64,000 nt of DNA from Pimelobacter simplex (GTDB taxonomy: Bacteria; Actinomycetota; Actinomycetes; Propionibacteriales; Nocardioidaceae). The position numbers and the translations under genes were made by a program. The notes below the pieces were generated by a model. That model saw only the letters and a list, made by a program, of their open reading frames with translations, made no database searches and was not told the DNA's origin. How positions within the stretch are numbered: the stretch's first letter is position 1; every line of letters begins with the position of its first letter. The DNA is taken from NCBI RefSeq assembly GCF_024662235.1, contig NZ_CP096276.1, positions 5,704,001 through 5,768,000 of the forward strand, given 5' to 3'. This document shows, one piece after another, positions 32,642 to 41,575 of the stretch.

Positions 32642-33901
32642 TCAAGCAGGTTGCGCGGTGTCGATGCCCATCCGGGTCAGGTGCCGCTCGGCGGCGCGCG
32701 CGGCGGGATGGATGGCGACGGCCGCGACGGCGACGATCGTGGCGATGACGATCCAGCCGGGCGTGCCCCACTCCATCGCCAGGAAGGTGTAGGCCGCGGG
32801 GGCCCAGACCGTGCCGAGGGTGTAGCCGAGCTGCGAGACGCCCTGGTACTCCCCGCGCCGGGCGGGGTCGGAGAGCTCGGCCTGCAGCCCCCACTCGCCC
32901 GCGGACTGGAAGAGCTCGGCGCCGGTCACGGTGACGTGCCCGATCCACACGAGCAGGATCGTCACCCAGCCGACGGTGTCGTGGGTGACGAGCACGATGC
33001 CGCAGGAGAGCACGAAGAAGTACGCACCGCGGCGCTGGGCGCGCAGCGAGTCGGCGACGGTGGTGATGCCGCGGGCGGCGGCGACCTGGAGCAGGACCGC
33101 CATCACGGTGTTGGTGCCGAACAGCCAGGCGAGCAGCACCCGCGGGGCGTCGGTCTCGGAGACGAGCCACAGAGGGATGACGACGTTGAGGAGCACCTGG
33201 TGCGTGCCGAGGACGCCGCCGCAGACCGACATCGCGACGTACCCCTTGTTGCGCAGGGCGCTGCGCTTGTCGCCGGCGTCCTCGAGGACGGCCTCCAGGG
33301 GCGCTTCCTCGGTGTGGTGGATCGCGGCGGGCAGCCGGGCGACGAGGACCGCGTTGAGCACCAGCAGCCCGGCGGTGACGAGCGGGACGGCGCGGATCAT
33401 GTTGTCGTCGTTGGTCGCCAGTGCGAGGCCGGCGAGCAGGGCGCCGAAGGTGTAGCCGACGTTGCGGGCGGCGCGGAAGTAGGCGTTGGACGCCACCCGC
33501 TCCTCGCGGGGGAAGACGTCGAAGCGGTAGGCGTTGCGCGCCGAGCGGCTCGCGGAGGAGACGTTCTCGAGCACGATCATCATCAGGATGAAGGCGCCGA
33601 GCCCGCCGATCGCCAGCCAGGCGAGGTAGAGCAGCGCCTCGATCAATGAGGAGATCGCCCAGACCCGCTTGGCGCCGTACCGGTCGCCGAGCTTGCCCAG
33701 CGGTACGGCGAGCGCGAACGTCACGGCGCCCGCGATGCTCAGGCCCAGGCCCACCTGGGCCGCGCTCAGCCCGACGATCTGGGTGAAGAAGACCGCGCTG
33801 CCGGTGAGGAACACCCCGTCGCCGAAGGCGGACAGCACCGACTGGGTGGACAGCCGGCGGACGAGGGGCGTCGGTCCGGCGAGGCGTACGAGCCACCTCA
33901 C
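32642..33901 (-). CDS. MFS transporter, second of a tandem pair
   Basis: 419 residues, twelve membrane segments. GTG at 33901 overlaps the stop of the first MFS gene (GTGA). The two proteins are clear paralogues: both have QSVL..GDG.F.TGSAVF.TQ.VGLSA near the N-terminus, SA.RNAY..DV.P..ER in the loop after helix 4 and VLLNIVIPLWLV in the second half. GHVTVTGAELFQSAGEWG is also shared. The substrate is unknown. Placement in front of menA is suggestive but no motif ties it to quinone chemistry. Confidence 0.88.
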   Translation of the reverse strand: MRWLVRLAGPTPLVRRLSTQSVLSAFGDGVFLTGSAVFFTQIVGLSAAQVGLGLSIAGAVTFALAVPLGKLGDRYGAKRVWAISSLIEALLYLAWLAIGGLGAFILMMIVLENVSSASRSARNAYRFDVFPREERVASNAYFRAARNVGYTFGALLAGLALATNDDNMIRAVPLVTAGLLVLNAVLVARLPAAIHHTEEAPLEAVLEDAGDKRSALRNKGYVAMSVCGGVLGTHQVLLNVVIPLWLVSETDAPRVLLAWLFGTNTVMAVLLQVAAARGITTVADSLRAQRRGAYFFVLSCGIVLVTHDTVGWVTILLVWIGHVTVTGAELFQSAGEWGLQAELSDPARRGEYQGVSQLGYTLGTVWAPAAYTFLAMEWGTPGWIVIATIVAVAAVAIHPAARAAERHLTRMGIDTAQPA

Positions 33902-35193
33902 GCGGCGACCTCCTCGTGCTCGTGGGTCCAGTTCCGCCGCGCGAAGGAGTGCGACATGCGGACCGACGGTCCCATGCCGACCGTCGCGAGGACGATGATC
34001 CCACCGATGACGAGCCAGCCCTCGGCGCCCCACTCCAGGGCGAGGAAGGTGTAGAGCGCCGGCGCCCAGCGGCCGCCGAGGGCGCCGAAGATCTCCTTGA
34101 CGCCCTGGTACTCGCCGCGCCGCCGCGGGTCCATCAGCTCGGCCTGGAATGACCAGCCGGCCGCCGAGACCGCGACCTCGGCACCGGTCACGGTGACGTG
34201 CCCGACCCAGACGAGCAGCACGGTGATCAGGCCCACCGTCGAGTGGGTGACCATCGTGATCAGGCAGGAGACCACGAAGAACGCCGAGGAGATCCAGATC
34301 GCGCGCATGCCGTCGCGCAGGGTCCGCACCCCCCGCGCCGTGTACGCCGGCAGGAAGATGCACAGCACCGTGTTGGTCGCGAACAGCCAGGCGAGCAGCA
34401 CGTGCGGCGCATCGGTCGCCTCGACCAGCCACAGCGGGATCACGATGTTGAGCAGCACCTGGTTGGTCCACAGCGTGCCGAGGAAGAAGCTGGTCAGGAT
34501 CCAGCCCGGGTTGCGCATCGGTCCCGGCCCCTCGGGCCGCACCCGCGCCTCGCCGCTCGCGACCCGCAGGTCGTGGGGCGCGTCGGGCAGCCGGGTGATC
34601 CAGTAGGCGTTGGCCAGCAGCAGGACCGCGGTGAACACCGGCGTCCAGCGGATCACGGTGAGGCTGTCGAAGGCGAGCGCGACACCGCCGATGATCGCGC
34701 CGAGCGTGAAGCCGACGTTGAGCGAGGAGTACATGTAGGCCTGCGTCTCGACCCGCTCCTTGGTCGGCAGCACGTCGAGGACGTAGGCGTTGCGGGCCGC
34801 GGTCGCGGCGGACTCGAAGGCGGCGAACGCGACGGCCACGACGACGTACTCGAGGAAGGAGCCGACGAACGGCAGTGCCAGGAAGCACGCGACGCGCCCC
34901 AGGTTGCTCAGCGCCCACATCCGCTTGGGCCCGAACCGGTCGACGATGCGGCCGGCGGGGTAGGCGAGCAGGAACTCCGCGACGCCCGCGATGGTGATCG
35001 CCAGGCCGACCTTGCCGGCGGACAGGCCGACCACCTGGGTGAGGAAGACCGCGCTGCCGGTGTTGAACGCGCCGTCGCCGGTCGAGAACAGCACCGACTG
35101 GACGGCGAGGCGCCGCGACAGCGGCGTGGGCGGGATCAGGCGGCGGAGGGCAGCAGGCATGCTCGCGCCCCGGCCCGAGACGGGAGTGCTCAT
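33898..35193 (-). CDS. MFS transporter, first of a tandem pair
   Basis: 431 residues when read from the ATG at 35193, twelve membrane segments, with an MFS motif A-like GRIVDRFGPKRMW between helices 2 and 3. An in-frame ATG at 35235 would add 14 residues but falls upstream of the likely -10 element (TATCGC, 35219-35214), so it would not be on the mRNA. Paralogous to the next gene, which it overlaps, so probably a tandem duplication. The two may form a heterodimeric or sequential system; unknown substrate. Confidence 0.86.
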   Translation of the reverse strand: MSTPVSGRGASMPAALRRLIPPTPLSRRLAVQSVLFSTGDGAFNTGSAVFLTQVVGLSAGKVGLAITIAGVAEFLLAYPAGRIVDRFGPKRMWALSNLGRVACFLALPFVGSFLEYVVVAVAFAAFESAATAARNAYVLDVLPTKERVETQAYMYSSLNVGFTLGAIIGGVALAFDSLTVIRWTPVFTAVLLLANAYWITRLPDAPHDLRVASGEARVRPEGPGPMRNPGWILTSFFLGTLWTNQVLLNIVIPLWLVEATDAPHVLLAWLFATNTVLCIFLPAYTARGVRTLRDGMRAIWISSAFFVVSCLITMVTHSTVGLITVLLVWVGHVTVTGAEVAVSAAGWSFQAELMDPRRRGEYQGVKEIFGALGGRWAPALYTFLALEWGAEGWLVIGGIIVLATVGMGPSVRMSHSFARRNWTHEHEEVAA

Positions 35194-35215
35194 CGGGAGG
35201 ATTCTCCGCCTGAGC

Positions 35216-35385
35216 GATAGGACATGTCTGCTCATTTATCGCCTGCTGCGCGATGTTTGCGACTCGATCTGGCGGCGTTCTCGCCGACTCGACGGGCCTC
35301 CGGCCCGCCTTCGCGACTCGGCCTTGCCAGATCGGCCGCAAACACCGCTCGCGACGGCGATCAATGAGCAGACATGCCCTAGCGT
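35216..35385. repeat. Long imperfect inverted repeat (~170 nt) holding two divergent promoters
   Basis: The left arm from 35216 and the right arm ending at 35385 share, in inverted orientation, TAGG-CATGTCTGCTCATT-ATCGCC (one or two mismatches) and, after a 10-11 nt variable part, TGTTTGCG--CGATCTGGC. The centre has CGGGCC-TC-CGGCCCG. Each outer end carries a -10-like hexamer facing outward: TATCGC for the MFS gene and TAGCGT for menE. It has no reading frame. Confidence 0.8.
35380..35385 (+). promoter_or_regulatory. -10 element of menE (leaderless)
   Basis: TAGCGT lies 7 bases before the GTG at 35393 at the outer tip of the inverted repeat. Confidence 0.5.
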
Positions 35386-35392
35386 CTGTCAG

Positions 35393-36418
35393 GTGGATTT
35401 CTGGACGGCGCGCGGCGAGCCCGGTGAGGTCGTCGACCGGCTGCGCCGCTGGCTCCTCGACCCGCCCCCCGGCGACGCCTCCGGGCTGGTCGTGGAGACC
35501 TCCGGATCGACCGGTACGCCGAAGCGCGTGGTGCTCTCCCGCGCGGCCGTGCTGGCCTCGGTGCGGGCCTCCGCGGCCCGGCTCGGGGCGAGCGGACCGT
35601 GGGTGCTGGCGCTGCCGCCGACCTATGTCGCCGGGGTCCAGGTGCTCGCCCGCTCGCTCGTCGCGGGGCACCCCCCGACGCTGCTGGAGCGCGACGGCTG
35701 GCCCGACGGTGAGGACTGGTTCGTGTCGCTCGTGCCGACCCAGCTGACCCGGATGCTCGACGATCCCGTCGACGCGGTCGCGCTGCGGCGGGCGCACACC
35801 GTGCTGCTCGGTGGCGGGCCGATCGGGGCGGCGCTGCGGGCGCGGGCGGCCGAGGCGGGCGTGCGAGTGGTGGCGACGTACGGGTCGGCGGAGACCGCCG
35901 GCGGCTGCGTGTACGACGGCCTGCCGCTCGACGGTGTCGCCGTGGCGCTGGGCGAGGGCGGCCGGATCCGGCTGGCCGGTCCCACGCTCTTCACCGCGTA
36001 CGCCGGGCAGCCCGAGCTGACCCGCGAGGTCCTCGTCGACGGCTGGTTCCTCACCTCCGACGCGGGCCGGATCGACGACGACGGTCACCTGGTGGTGATC
36101 GGCCGGGTCGACGACGTCATCGTCACCGGCGGGCTCAACGTGCCCGGCCCGGCCGTGGCCGAGCGGCTGCGCGCGCACCCCGAGGTGAGCGCGGCCGAGG
36201 TGCTCGGCGTACCGGACCCGGAGTGGGGCAACCGCGTCGTCGCGTTCGTGGTCGGCCCGCCGGGGCTCGACGACCTGCGCGACTGGGTCGCCGCGGCGCA
36301 CGCACGGGCGTGGGCGCCGCGCCAGGTGGTCCGGCTCGACGCGATCCCGCTGCTGGCCAACGGCAAGCCCGACCGCCAGGCGCTGCTCCGTGCGGCGGTC
36401 GAGGAGGCGGGCCGGTGA
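35393..36418 (+). CDS. menE: o-Succinylbenzoate-CoA ligase
   Basis: 341 residues of the ANL adenylation fold; activates OSB with ATP and CoA. P-loop ETSGSTGTPKRVVLS (about 36-50), ATYGSAETAGGC (A5), TSDAGRIDDDGHL (A7), GRVDDVIVTGGLNVPG (A8) and the catalytic Lys in LLANGKPDRQAL. It is shorter than E. coli MenE (~450), lacking an N-terminal portion, as usual in actinobacteria. Assignment as menE rests on the following menC and menD. The GTG start is placed by the leaderless promoter. Confidence 0.92.
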   Translation: MDFWTARGEPGEVVDRLRRWLLDPPPGDASGLVVETSGSTGTPKRVVLSRAAVLASVRASAARLGASGPWVLALPPTYVAGVQVLARSLVAGHPPTLLERDGWPDGEDWFVSLVPTQLTRMLDDPVDAVALRRAHTVLLGGGPIGAALRARAAEAGVRVVATYGSAETAGGCVYDGLPLDGVAVALGEGGRIRLAGPTLFTAYAGQPELTREVLVDGWFLTSDAGRIDDDGHLVVIGRVDDVIVTGGLNVPGPAVAERLRAHPEVSAAEVLGVPDPEWGNRVVAFVVGPPGLDDLRDWVAAAHARAWAPRQVVRLDAIPLLANGKPDRQALLRAAVEEAGR

Positions 36419-37365
36419 AGGTCGTCGCGATCCCGATGCGCACCCGCTTCCGCGGGATCACCGTCCGCGAGGCGGCGCTGCTGCGCGGGCCGGGCGGCTG
36501 GGGGGAGTGGAGCCCGTTCCTGGAGTACCCCGCCGACGTCGCCGAGCCCTGGCTGCGCTGCGCGGAGGAGGCGGCCGCCGGTGACTGGCCGGCGCCCCTG
36601 CGCGACCGGGTCCCCGTCAACGTGACCGTCCCGGCGGTCGACCCCGAGCGGGCGCACGCGATCGTGCGCGCCGGTGGCTGCCGGACCGCCAAGGTCAAGG
36701 TCGCCGAGCCCGGCCAGAGCCCGGCCGACGACGAGGCGCGGGTCGAGGCGGTGCGCGACGCGCTCGGGCCCGACGGGCACCTCCGGATCGACGCCAACGG
36801 CGCGTGGTCGGTCGACGACGCGGTCGCCGCGATCGGACGGCTCGACCGGGCCGCCGGCGGCCTGGAGTACGCCGAGCAGCCGGTCGCGAGCGTCGAGGAC
36901 CTGGCACTGGTGCGCCGCCGCGTCGCCGTACCGATCGCGGCGGACGAGTCGATCCGCCGCGCCGAGGACCCCTACCGGGTGCGCGACCTGGAGGCCGCCG
37001 ACATCGCGGTGCTCAAGGTGCAGCCGCTCGGCGGGGTCCGGGCCTGCCTCGAGATCGCCGAGCGGATCGGCCTGCCCGTGGTCGTGTCGAGCGCGCTGGA
37101 GACCTCCGTCGGCATCGCCGCCGGCGTCGCGCTGGCGGCGGCGCTGCCCGAGCTGCCCTACGCCTGCGGCCTGGCCACGGTGCAGCTCCTGACCGCCGAC
37201 GTGGTCGCCGAGCCGCTGCTGCCGGTCGACGGCGCGCTGCCCGTACGACGTCCCAAGGTCGACGTCCAGCAGGTCGGCCTGCTGGGCGCGGCCCCCGACC
37301 GGCTCGCGCACTGGGAGGCCCGGCTCGCCGAGGTGCGCGCTCTGCGCGAGGATCTGGGGTCATGA
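36415..37365 (+). CDS. menC: o-Succinylbenzoate synthase
   Basis: 316 residues, enolase superfamily; dehydrates SHCHC to OSB. The catalytic KxK is in TAKVKVAEPG (about 98-104), the metal ligands are in LRIDANGAW (Asp), LEYAEQPV (Glu) and AADES (Asp), and the second Lys is in VLKVQPLGG. GTG at 36415 overlaps the menE stop. Gene order menE-menC-menD is consistent. Confidence 0.94.
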   Translation: MKVVAIPMRTRFRGITVREAALLRGPGGWGEWSPFLEYPADVAEPWLRCAEEAAAGDWPAPLRDRVPVNVTVPAVDPERAHAIVRAGGCRTAKVKVAEPGQSPADDEARVEAVRDALGPDGHLRIDANGAWSVDDAVAAIGRLDRAAGGLEYAEQPVASVEDLALVRRRVAVPIAADESIRRAEDPYRVRDLEAADIAVLKVQPLGGVRACLEIAERIGLPVVVSSALETSVGIAAGVALAAALPELPYACGLATVQLLTADVVAEPLLPVDGALPVRRPKVDVQQVGLLGAAPDRLAHWEARLAEVRALREDLGS

Positions 37366-38990
37366 CCACCTCCTCCGCCTCGTCCGCCGCAGACCTCGCG
37401 GACGCGCTCGTCGCCTGGCTCGGCCGGGCCGGCGTCACCGAGGTGGTCGTCGCCCCCGGCTCGCGCAACGCCCCGCTCGCGCTGGCGCTCTGGGCCGCGT
37501 CCCAGCAGGACGGCGGACCGCGGCTCCACACGCGCATCGACGAGCGCACCGGCGGCTTCCTCGCCCTCGGGCTGACCCGCTCGGGCGCGCGCGCCGCCGT
37601 GCTCACCACGTCGGGGACCGCCGTAGCCAACCTGCACCCCGCCGTCCTGGAGGCAGTGCACTCCGGCGTCGGCCTCGTCGTCGTCTCGGCCGACCGGCCC
37701 GCCCGGCTGCGCGGGACCGGCGCCAACCAGACCACCGACCAGGTCGGCATCTTCAGCCCGTTCGTGATCACCCGGGACGTCGCCACGGTCGCCGAGCTCG
37801 ACGCCGTCGCCGCCGGGTGGGACGACGTCGTGCACCTCAACGTCCAGCTCGACGCGCCGCTCGTGCCCGACGCCCCGGTGCCGGCCCCGCCGCTCGCCGC
37901 CCCCGTCGTGTCCGCCCCGTCGCGCAGGCCGTCCGGCCCGGCGACCCCGCTCCCGCGCGGACCGCGCACGGTCGTGGTCGCCGGGGACGACGCCGGCCCG
38001 CCCGCCCGTCAGCTCGCCGAGGCCGCGGGGTGGCCGCTGCTGGCCGAGCCGACCAGCGGCGCCCGGACCGGTGACCACGCGCTGCGGACCTACCGGCTGC
38101 TGCTCGGCACCGGCCTCGGCCGCCGGATCGAGCGGGTCGTGGTGTTCGGGCGGCCCACCCTGTCGCGGCCGGTGACCCTGCTCCTGGAGCGCAGCGACGT
38201 CGAGGTGCTCGTCGTCGCGGGCCGCGGTGCCTGGCCGGTGCGGCCGGCCGGGTCGGTCCCGGTCACCGCGCCCTCCTGGGCCGGCGACGAGCCCGACGAC
38301 CCTGCCTGGCTCAACGCCTGGCGGGCGGCCGACCGCGCGCTCGGGCTGCGGATCGACCGCCTGCTCGCCGCGGAGCCCGCCCTCACGCCGTACGACGTCG
38401 CGGGGGTCACGCACGCCGCGCTCCCCGCGGGCGGACTGCTCGTGGTCGGCGCGTCCAGCCCGGTCCGCGACCTCGACGTCATGGTCCGCCCGCCGGCCGT
38501 CGGAACCCGCCGCAAGGTGATCGCCAACCGTGGCCTGGCCGGGATCGACGGCACCATCAGCACCGCCGTCGGCGCCGCGCTCGGCCGCTCCGGATCCACC
38601 CGGAACCTCGCCCTGATGGGCGACCTGACGTTCCTGCACGACCAGACCGGTCTGGTGCTCGGCCCCGAGGAGCCGCGCCCCGACCTGACGATCGTCGTCC
38701 CCAACGACGACGGGGGAGCGATCTTCTCGATGCTGGAGCAGGGCGCGCCCGCGCACGCGGCGTCGTTCGAGCGGCTCTTCGGCACACCCCACGGCACCGA
38801 CCTTTCCGGGCTGTGCGCGGCGGCGCGGGTCCCGCACCTGCGGGTCACCTCGCGGCCCGAGCTCGACCAGGCGCTCGCCATGCCCAACGGTGGTATCGAG
38901 GTCGTCGAGGCGGTGGTCTCCCGGACCGGCCGCCGGGACCTCGACGCCCGCATCCGCGGCCTGGCCGCGGACCTTCCCGGGACCGACTGA
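37362..38990 (+). CDS. menD: SEPHCHC synthase (menaquinone biosynthesis MenD)
   Basis: 542 residues; ThDP-dependent enzyme that adds 2-oxoglutarate-derived succinyl semialdehyde to isochorismate. VVAPGSRNAPLALAL (about 29-43) and RIDERTGGFLALGL with the catalytic Glu lie in the N-terminal Pyr domain. The ThDP/Mg2+ motif is MGDLTFLHDQTGL to VVPNDDGGAIFSML in the C-terminal domain. Overlaps menC by 4 bp. No menF, menH or menB is seen in the window, so those steps are encoded elsewhere. Confidence 0.96.
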   Translation: MTTSSASSAADLADALVAWLGRAGVTEVVVAPGSRNAPLALALWAASQQDGGPRLHTRIDERTGGFLALGLTRSGARAAVLTTSGTAVANLHPAVLEAVHSGVGLVVVSADRPARLRGTGANQTTDQVGIFSPFVITRDVATVAELDAVAAGWDDVVHLNVQLDAPLVPDAPVPAPPLAAPVVSAPSRRPSGPATPLPRGPRTVVVAGDDAGPPARQLAEAAGWPLLAEPTSGARTGDHALRTYRLLLGTGLGRRIERVVVFGRPTLSRPVTLLLERSDVEVLVVAGRGAWPVRPAGSVPVTAPSWAGDEPDDPAWLNAWRAADRALGLRIDRLLAAEPALTPYDVAGVTHAALPAGGLLVVGASSPVRDLDVMVRPPAVGTRRKVIANRGLAGIDGTISTAVGAALGRSGSTRNLALMGDLTFLHDQTGLVLGPEEPRPDLTIVVPNDDGGAIFSMLEQGAPAHAASFERLFGTPHGTDLSGLCAAARVPHLRVTSRPELDQALAMPNGGIEVVEAVVSRTGRRDLDARIRGLAADLPGTD

Positions 38991-39003
38991 GGAGACACCG
39001 CCC

Positions 39004-40869
39004 ATGGAGATCGCCTTCCTGCTCGTGGCGATCGCCATCACCGTGCTGACGGTGACGGCGATCTCCGAGCGCTTCGAGGTGCCCGCCCCGCTGACGCTGG
39101 TGGTCGTGGGCGTCGCGGCGTCGTACGTGCCCGGGGTGCCGGAGATCCGGCTGGAGCCCGAGGTCGTGCTGCTGGGCCTGCTGCCGCCGCTGCTCTACTC
39201 GGCGGCGGTCAACACCTCGCTCGTCGACTTCAACGCCAACCGGCGGCCGATCCTGCTGCTGTCGGTGGGGCTCGTGGCGTTCACGACGTTCGGTGTCGCG
39301 GCCGTCGTGCGCGTGGTGATCCCGGAGATCGGCTGGCCCCTCGCGCTCGCCATCGGCGCGGTGGTCGCGCCGCCGGACGCGGTCGCGGCGACCGCGATCG
39401 GACGGCGGATCGGCCTGCCCCGGCGGATCGTCACCATCCTCGAGGGCGAGTCGCTGCTCAACGACGCGAGCGCCCTCGTCGCCCTCCGCACGGCCGTTGC
39501 GGCGCTCGGCACCACGGTGACCGCGTGGCAGGTGGGTGGCGACTTCGTGATCGCCGCGGGCGGTGGCGTGCTCGTGGGCGGCCTGGCGTTCGTCATCGTC
39601 GGCTTCCTGCGCAAGAAGGTCACCGACCCGCTGCTCGACACCGCCATCTCGCTGGTGATCCCCTTCGCGGCGTACATCGTGGCCGAGGAGTTCCACGCCT
39701 CCGGCGTGGTCGCCGTCGTCGTGGCGGGCCTGCTGCTCGGCCACGTCGCTCCGGTGCTGCAGACGGCGCCGTCGCGGATCGCCGAGCGGACCAACTGGCG
39801 CACGCTGGCGTACGTCCTCGAGAACACCGTCTTCCTGCTCATCGGCCTCCAGGCGGACTGGCTGCTCGGCGAGGTCGGCGACAGCGAGTTCGGCGTCGGC
39901 ACGATCGTCGCCGCGTGCGCCGCCGCGTTCGTCGCGGTCGTCGTGCTGCGGCTGGTGTGGGTGTTCGCCTCGCGCTACCTGCTGCTGCGCCCGGGACCGG
40001 ACCCGGTCACCGGCGAGAAGGCCTCGTGGCGCTACTCGTTCCTGATCGGCTGGGCCGGGATGCGCGGCGTGGTCACCCTGGCAGCCGCCTTCACGGTGCC
40101 CGAGCACACCGAGCACCGCGAGGTGCTGCTCATCATCGCGTTCACCGTCGTGGCCGGCACCCTGCTCGGCCAGGGCATGACGCTGCCCTGGGTCGCCCGC
40201 AGGCTGCGGGTGCCCTCGCCCGACCCGCACGACGACGCCCTGGCCCGCGCCACGCTGCTCCAGCAGGCCGCCAAGGCGGGCATCCACCGCCTCGACGAGC
40301 TCGCCGCCGACACGGACGACCCGCACCACGTCCGCGAGCTGATCATCCAGCGCATCGAGCAGCGCAACTTCGCCGCGTGGGAGCGGCTCGGCACGACCGA
40401 GGGCGAGGAGAGCCCCAGCGACCTCTACGCGCGCTGGCGCGGCGACATGATCGAGGCCGAGCGCCGCCGGGTGCTCGAGATCCGCTCGACCGGCTCGGTG
40501 CCCTCCGAGATCGTGAGCGAGGTGCTCGCCATGCTCGACGTCGAGGAGTCCATGCTGGACGCCGCCGAGGCCGCCCGCGCCGAGCTGCGCACCACGGCCA
40601 GGGCCCCCGCGCGTGACGGCTGCGAGCACCTCGCCCAGGCGCCCCTCCTCGACCCGCCCGCCGAGCTCGCCTGCGCCGACTGCCTCGTCGAGGGCACCCG
40701 CTGGGTCGCCCTGCGGATGTGCCTGTCCTGCGGTGAGGTCGGCTGCTGCGACTCCTCGCCGAGCCGGCACGCCACGGCGCACTTCCGCGAGACCCAGCAC
40801 CCGGTCATGCGCTCGGTCGAGCCGGGCGAGGACTGGCGGTGGTGCTTCGTGCACCACCAGACCGGCTGA
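39004..40869 (+). CDS. CPA1-type Na+/H+ antiporter fused to a UBP zinc finger
   Basis: 621 residues. Residues 1-400 are a CPA1 (NhaP-like) antiporter with about twelve helices; the exchange motif VVAPPDAVAATAIGRR and the following LEGESLLNDASAL (about 145-160) are intact. A helical cytoplasmic part (about 410-530) leads to a UBP-type zinc finger (about 539-618): CEHL, CADCLVEGTRW, MCLSCGEVGCCDSS, HATAHFRETQHPVM, FVHH. The finger lacks a ubiquitin system in bacteria, so it may sense a free C-terminus or simply be a regulatory zinc domain. It follows menD by 13 bp. Confidence 0.9.
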   Translation: MEIAFLLVAIAITVLTVTAISERFEVPAPLTLVVVGVAASYVPGVPEIRLEPEVVLLGLLPPLLYSAAVNTSLVDFNANRRPILLLSVGLVAFTTFGVAAVVRVVIPEIGWPLALAIGAVVAPPDAVAATAIGRRIGLPRRIVTILEGESLLNDASALVALRTAVAALGTTVTAWQVGGDFVIAAGGGVLVGGLAFVIVGFLRKKVTDPLLDTAISLVIPFAAYIVAEEFHASGVVAVVVAGLLLGHVAPVLQTAPSRIAERTNWRTLAYVLENTVFLLIGLQADWLLGEVGDSEFGVGTIVAACAAAFVAVVVLRLVWVFASRYLLLRPGPDPVTGEKASWRYSFLIGWAGMRGVVTLAAAFTVPEHTEHREVLLIIAFTVVAGTLLGQGMTLPWVARRLRVPSPDPHDDALARATLLQQAAKAGIHRLDELAADTDDPHHVRELIIQRIEQRNFAAWERLGTTEGEESPSDLYARWRGDMIEAERRRVLEIRSTGSVPSEIVSEVLAMLDVEESMLDAAEAARAELRTTARAPARDGCEHLAQAPLLDPPAELACADCLVEGTRWVALRMCLSCGEVGCCDSSPSRHATAHFRETQHPVMRSVEPGEDWRWCFVHHQTG

Positions 40870-40881
40870 TCGGGAGCGGAC

Positions 40882-40887
40882 TACCGT
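40882..40887 (+). promoter_or_regulatory. -10 element of the metallo-beta-lactamase-fold gene (leaderless)
   Basis: TACCGT lies 7 bases before the ATG at 40895. Confidence 0.45.
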
Positions 40888-40894
40888 TGGTCCC

Positions 40895-41533
40895 ATGCGA
40901 CTGACGAAGTTCGGCCACTCGGCAGTACGGATCGAGCACGAGGGCACCACCGTGGTCCTCGACCCCGGCGTCTGGAGCCAGCGCGAATCCGTCGAGGGCG
41001 TCGACGCGGTGCTCATCACCCACGAGCACGTCGACCACTTCCACCCCGACAACCTGCGCGCGACCGACGCGCCGATCTACACCATCTCGGCCGTGGCGGC
41101 CCAGATCCGCGACGTGGCGCCCGACGTCGCCGAGCGGGTGCACGTCGTACGGCCCGAGGAGAGCTGGTCGATCGGGAGCATCGGCGTCCGCGCGGTCGGC
41201 GAGCTGCACGCGGTCATCCACCCCGAGCTGCCGCGCTTCGACAACAGCGGCTACCTGCTCGACGTGGGGGACACCACGGTGTTCCACCCGGGCGACGCGC
41301 TGACCGGGCCCGGCGTACCGGTGGACGTGCTGCTGGCGCCCGTGTGCGCCCCGTGGATGCGGGTGAGCGAGGGCGTCGAGTTCGCCCGCGGGCTCGGCGC
41401 CGCACGCAATGTCGCCATCCACGACCGGGTGTTCTCGCCCGAGGGGCTCGGCATCGTCGACCTGCAGTTCGGCCGCTTCCTCGAGGGCGCGGGCCTGGAG
41501 TACCGCCGGCTGGCCGACGGCACCGACCTCTGA
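40895..41533 (+). CDS. Metallo-beta-lactamase-fold hydrolase (UlaG-like)
   Basis: 212 residues, with the metal-binding LITHEHVDHFHPDN (HxHxDH, about 46-56) and further ligands in GELHAVIHP, FHPGDAL (Asp) and AIHDRVF (His). It resembles the small UlaG-like MBL family that opens with KFGHSAVRIEHEGTTVVLDPG. A hydrolase acting on an unknown ester or lactone is the best description. No operon partner; ATG leaderless. Confidence 0.87.
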   Translation: MRLTKFGHSAVRIEHEGTTVVLDPGVWSQRESVEGVDAVLITHEHVDHFHPDNLRATDAPIYTISAVAAQIRDVAPDVAERVHVVRPEESWSIGSIGVRAVGELHAVIHPELPRFDNSGYLLDVGDTTVFHPGDALTGPGVPVDVLLAPVCAPWMRVSEGVEFARGLGAARNVAIHDRVFSPEGLGIVDLQFGRFLEGAGLEYRRLADGTDL

Positions 41534-41575
41534 CCCGTTCGGCTCGTTCTCAGGTGGACCGGGCATGATGGCCCG

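Noticed and set aside
35193..35235. Earlier ATG (35235) for the first MFS gene
   Set aside because: It lies inside the inverted repeat and upstream of the likely -10; ATG at 35193 fits the promoter and the paralogue.
32642..36301. A 1219-codon minus-strand open frame running through the MFS genes and men region
   Set aside because: Only the 32642-33901 part is a recognisable protein. The rest reads as Arg/Pro/His-rich antiphase translation of the first MFS gene and of menE.
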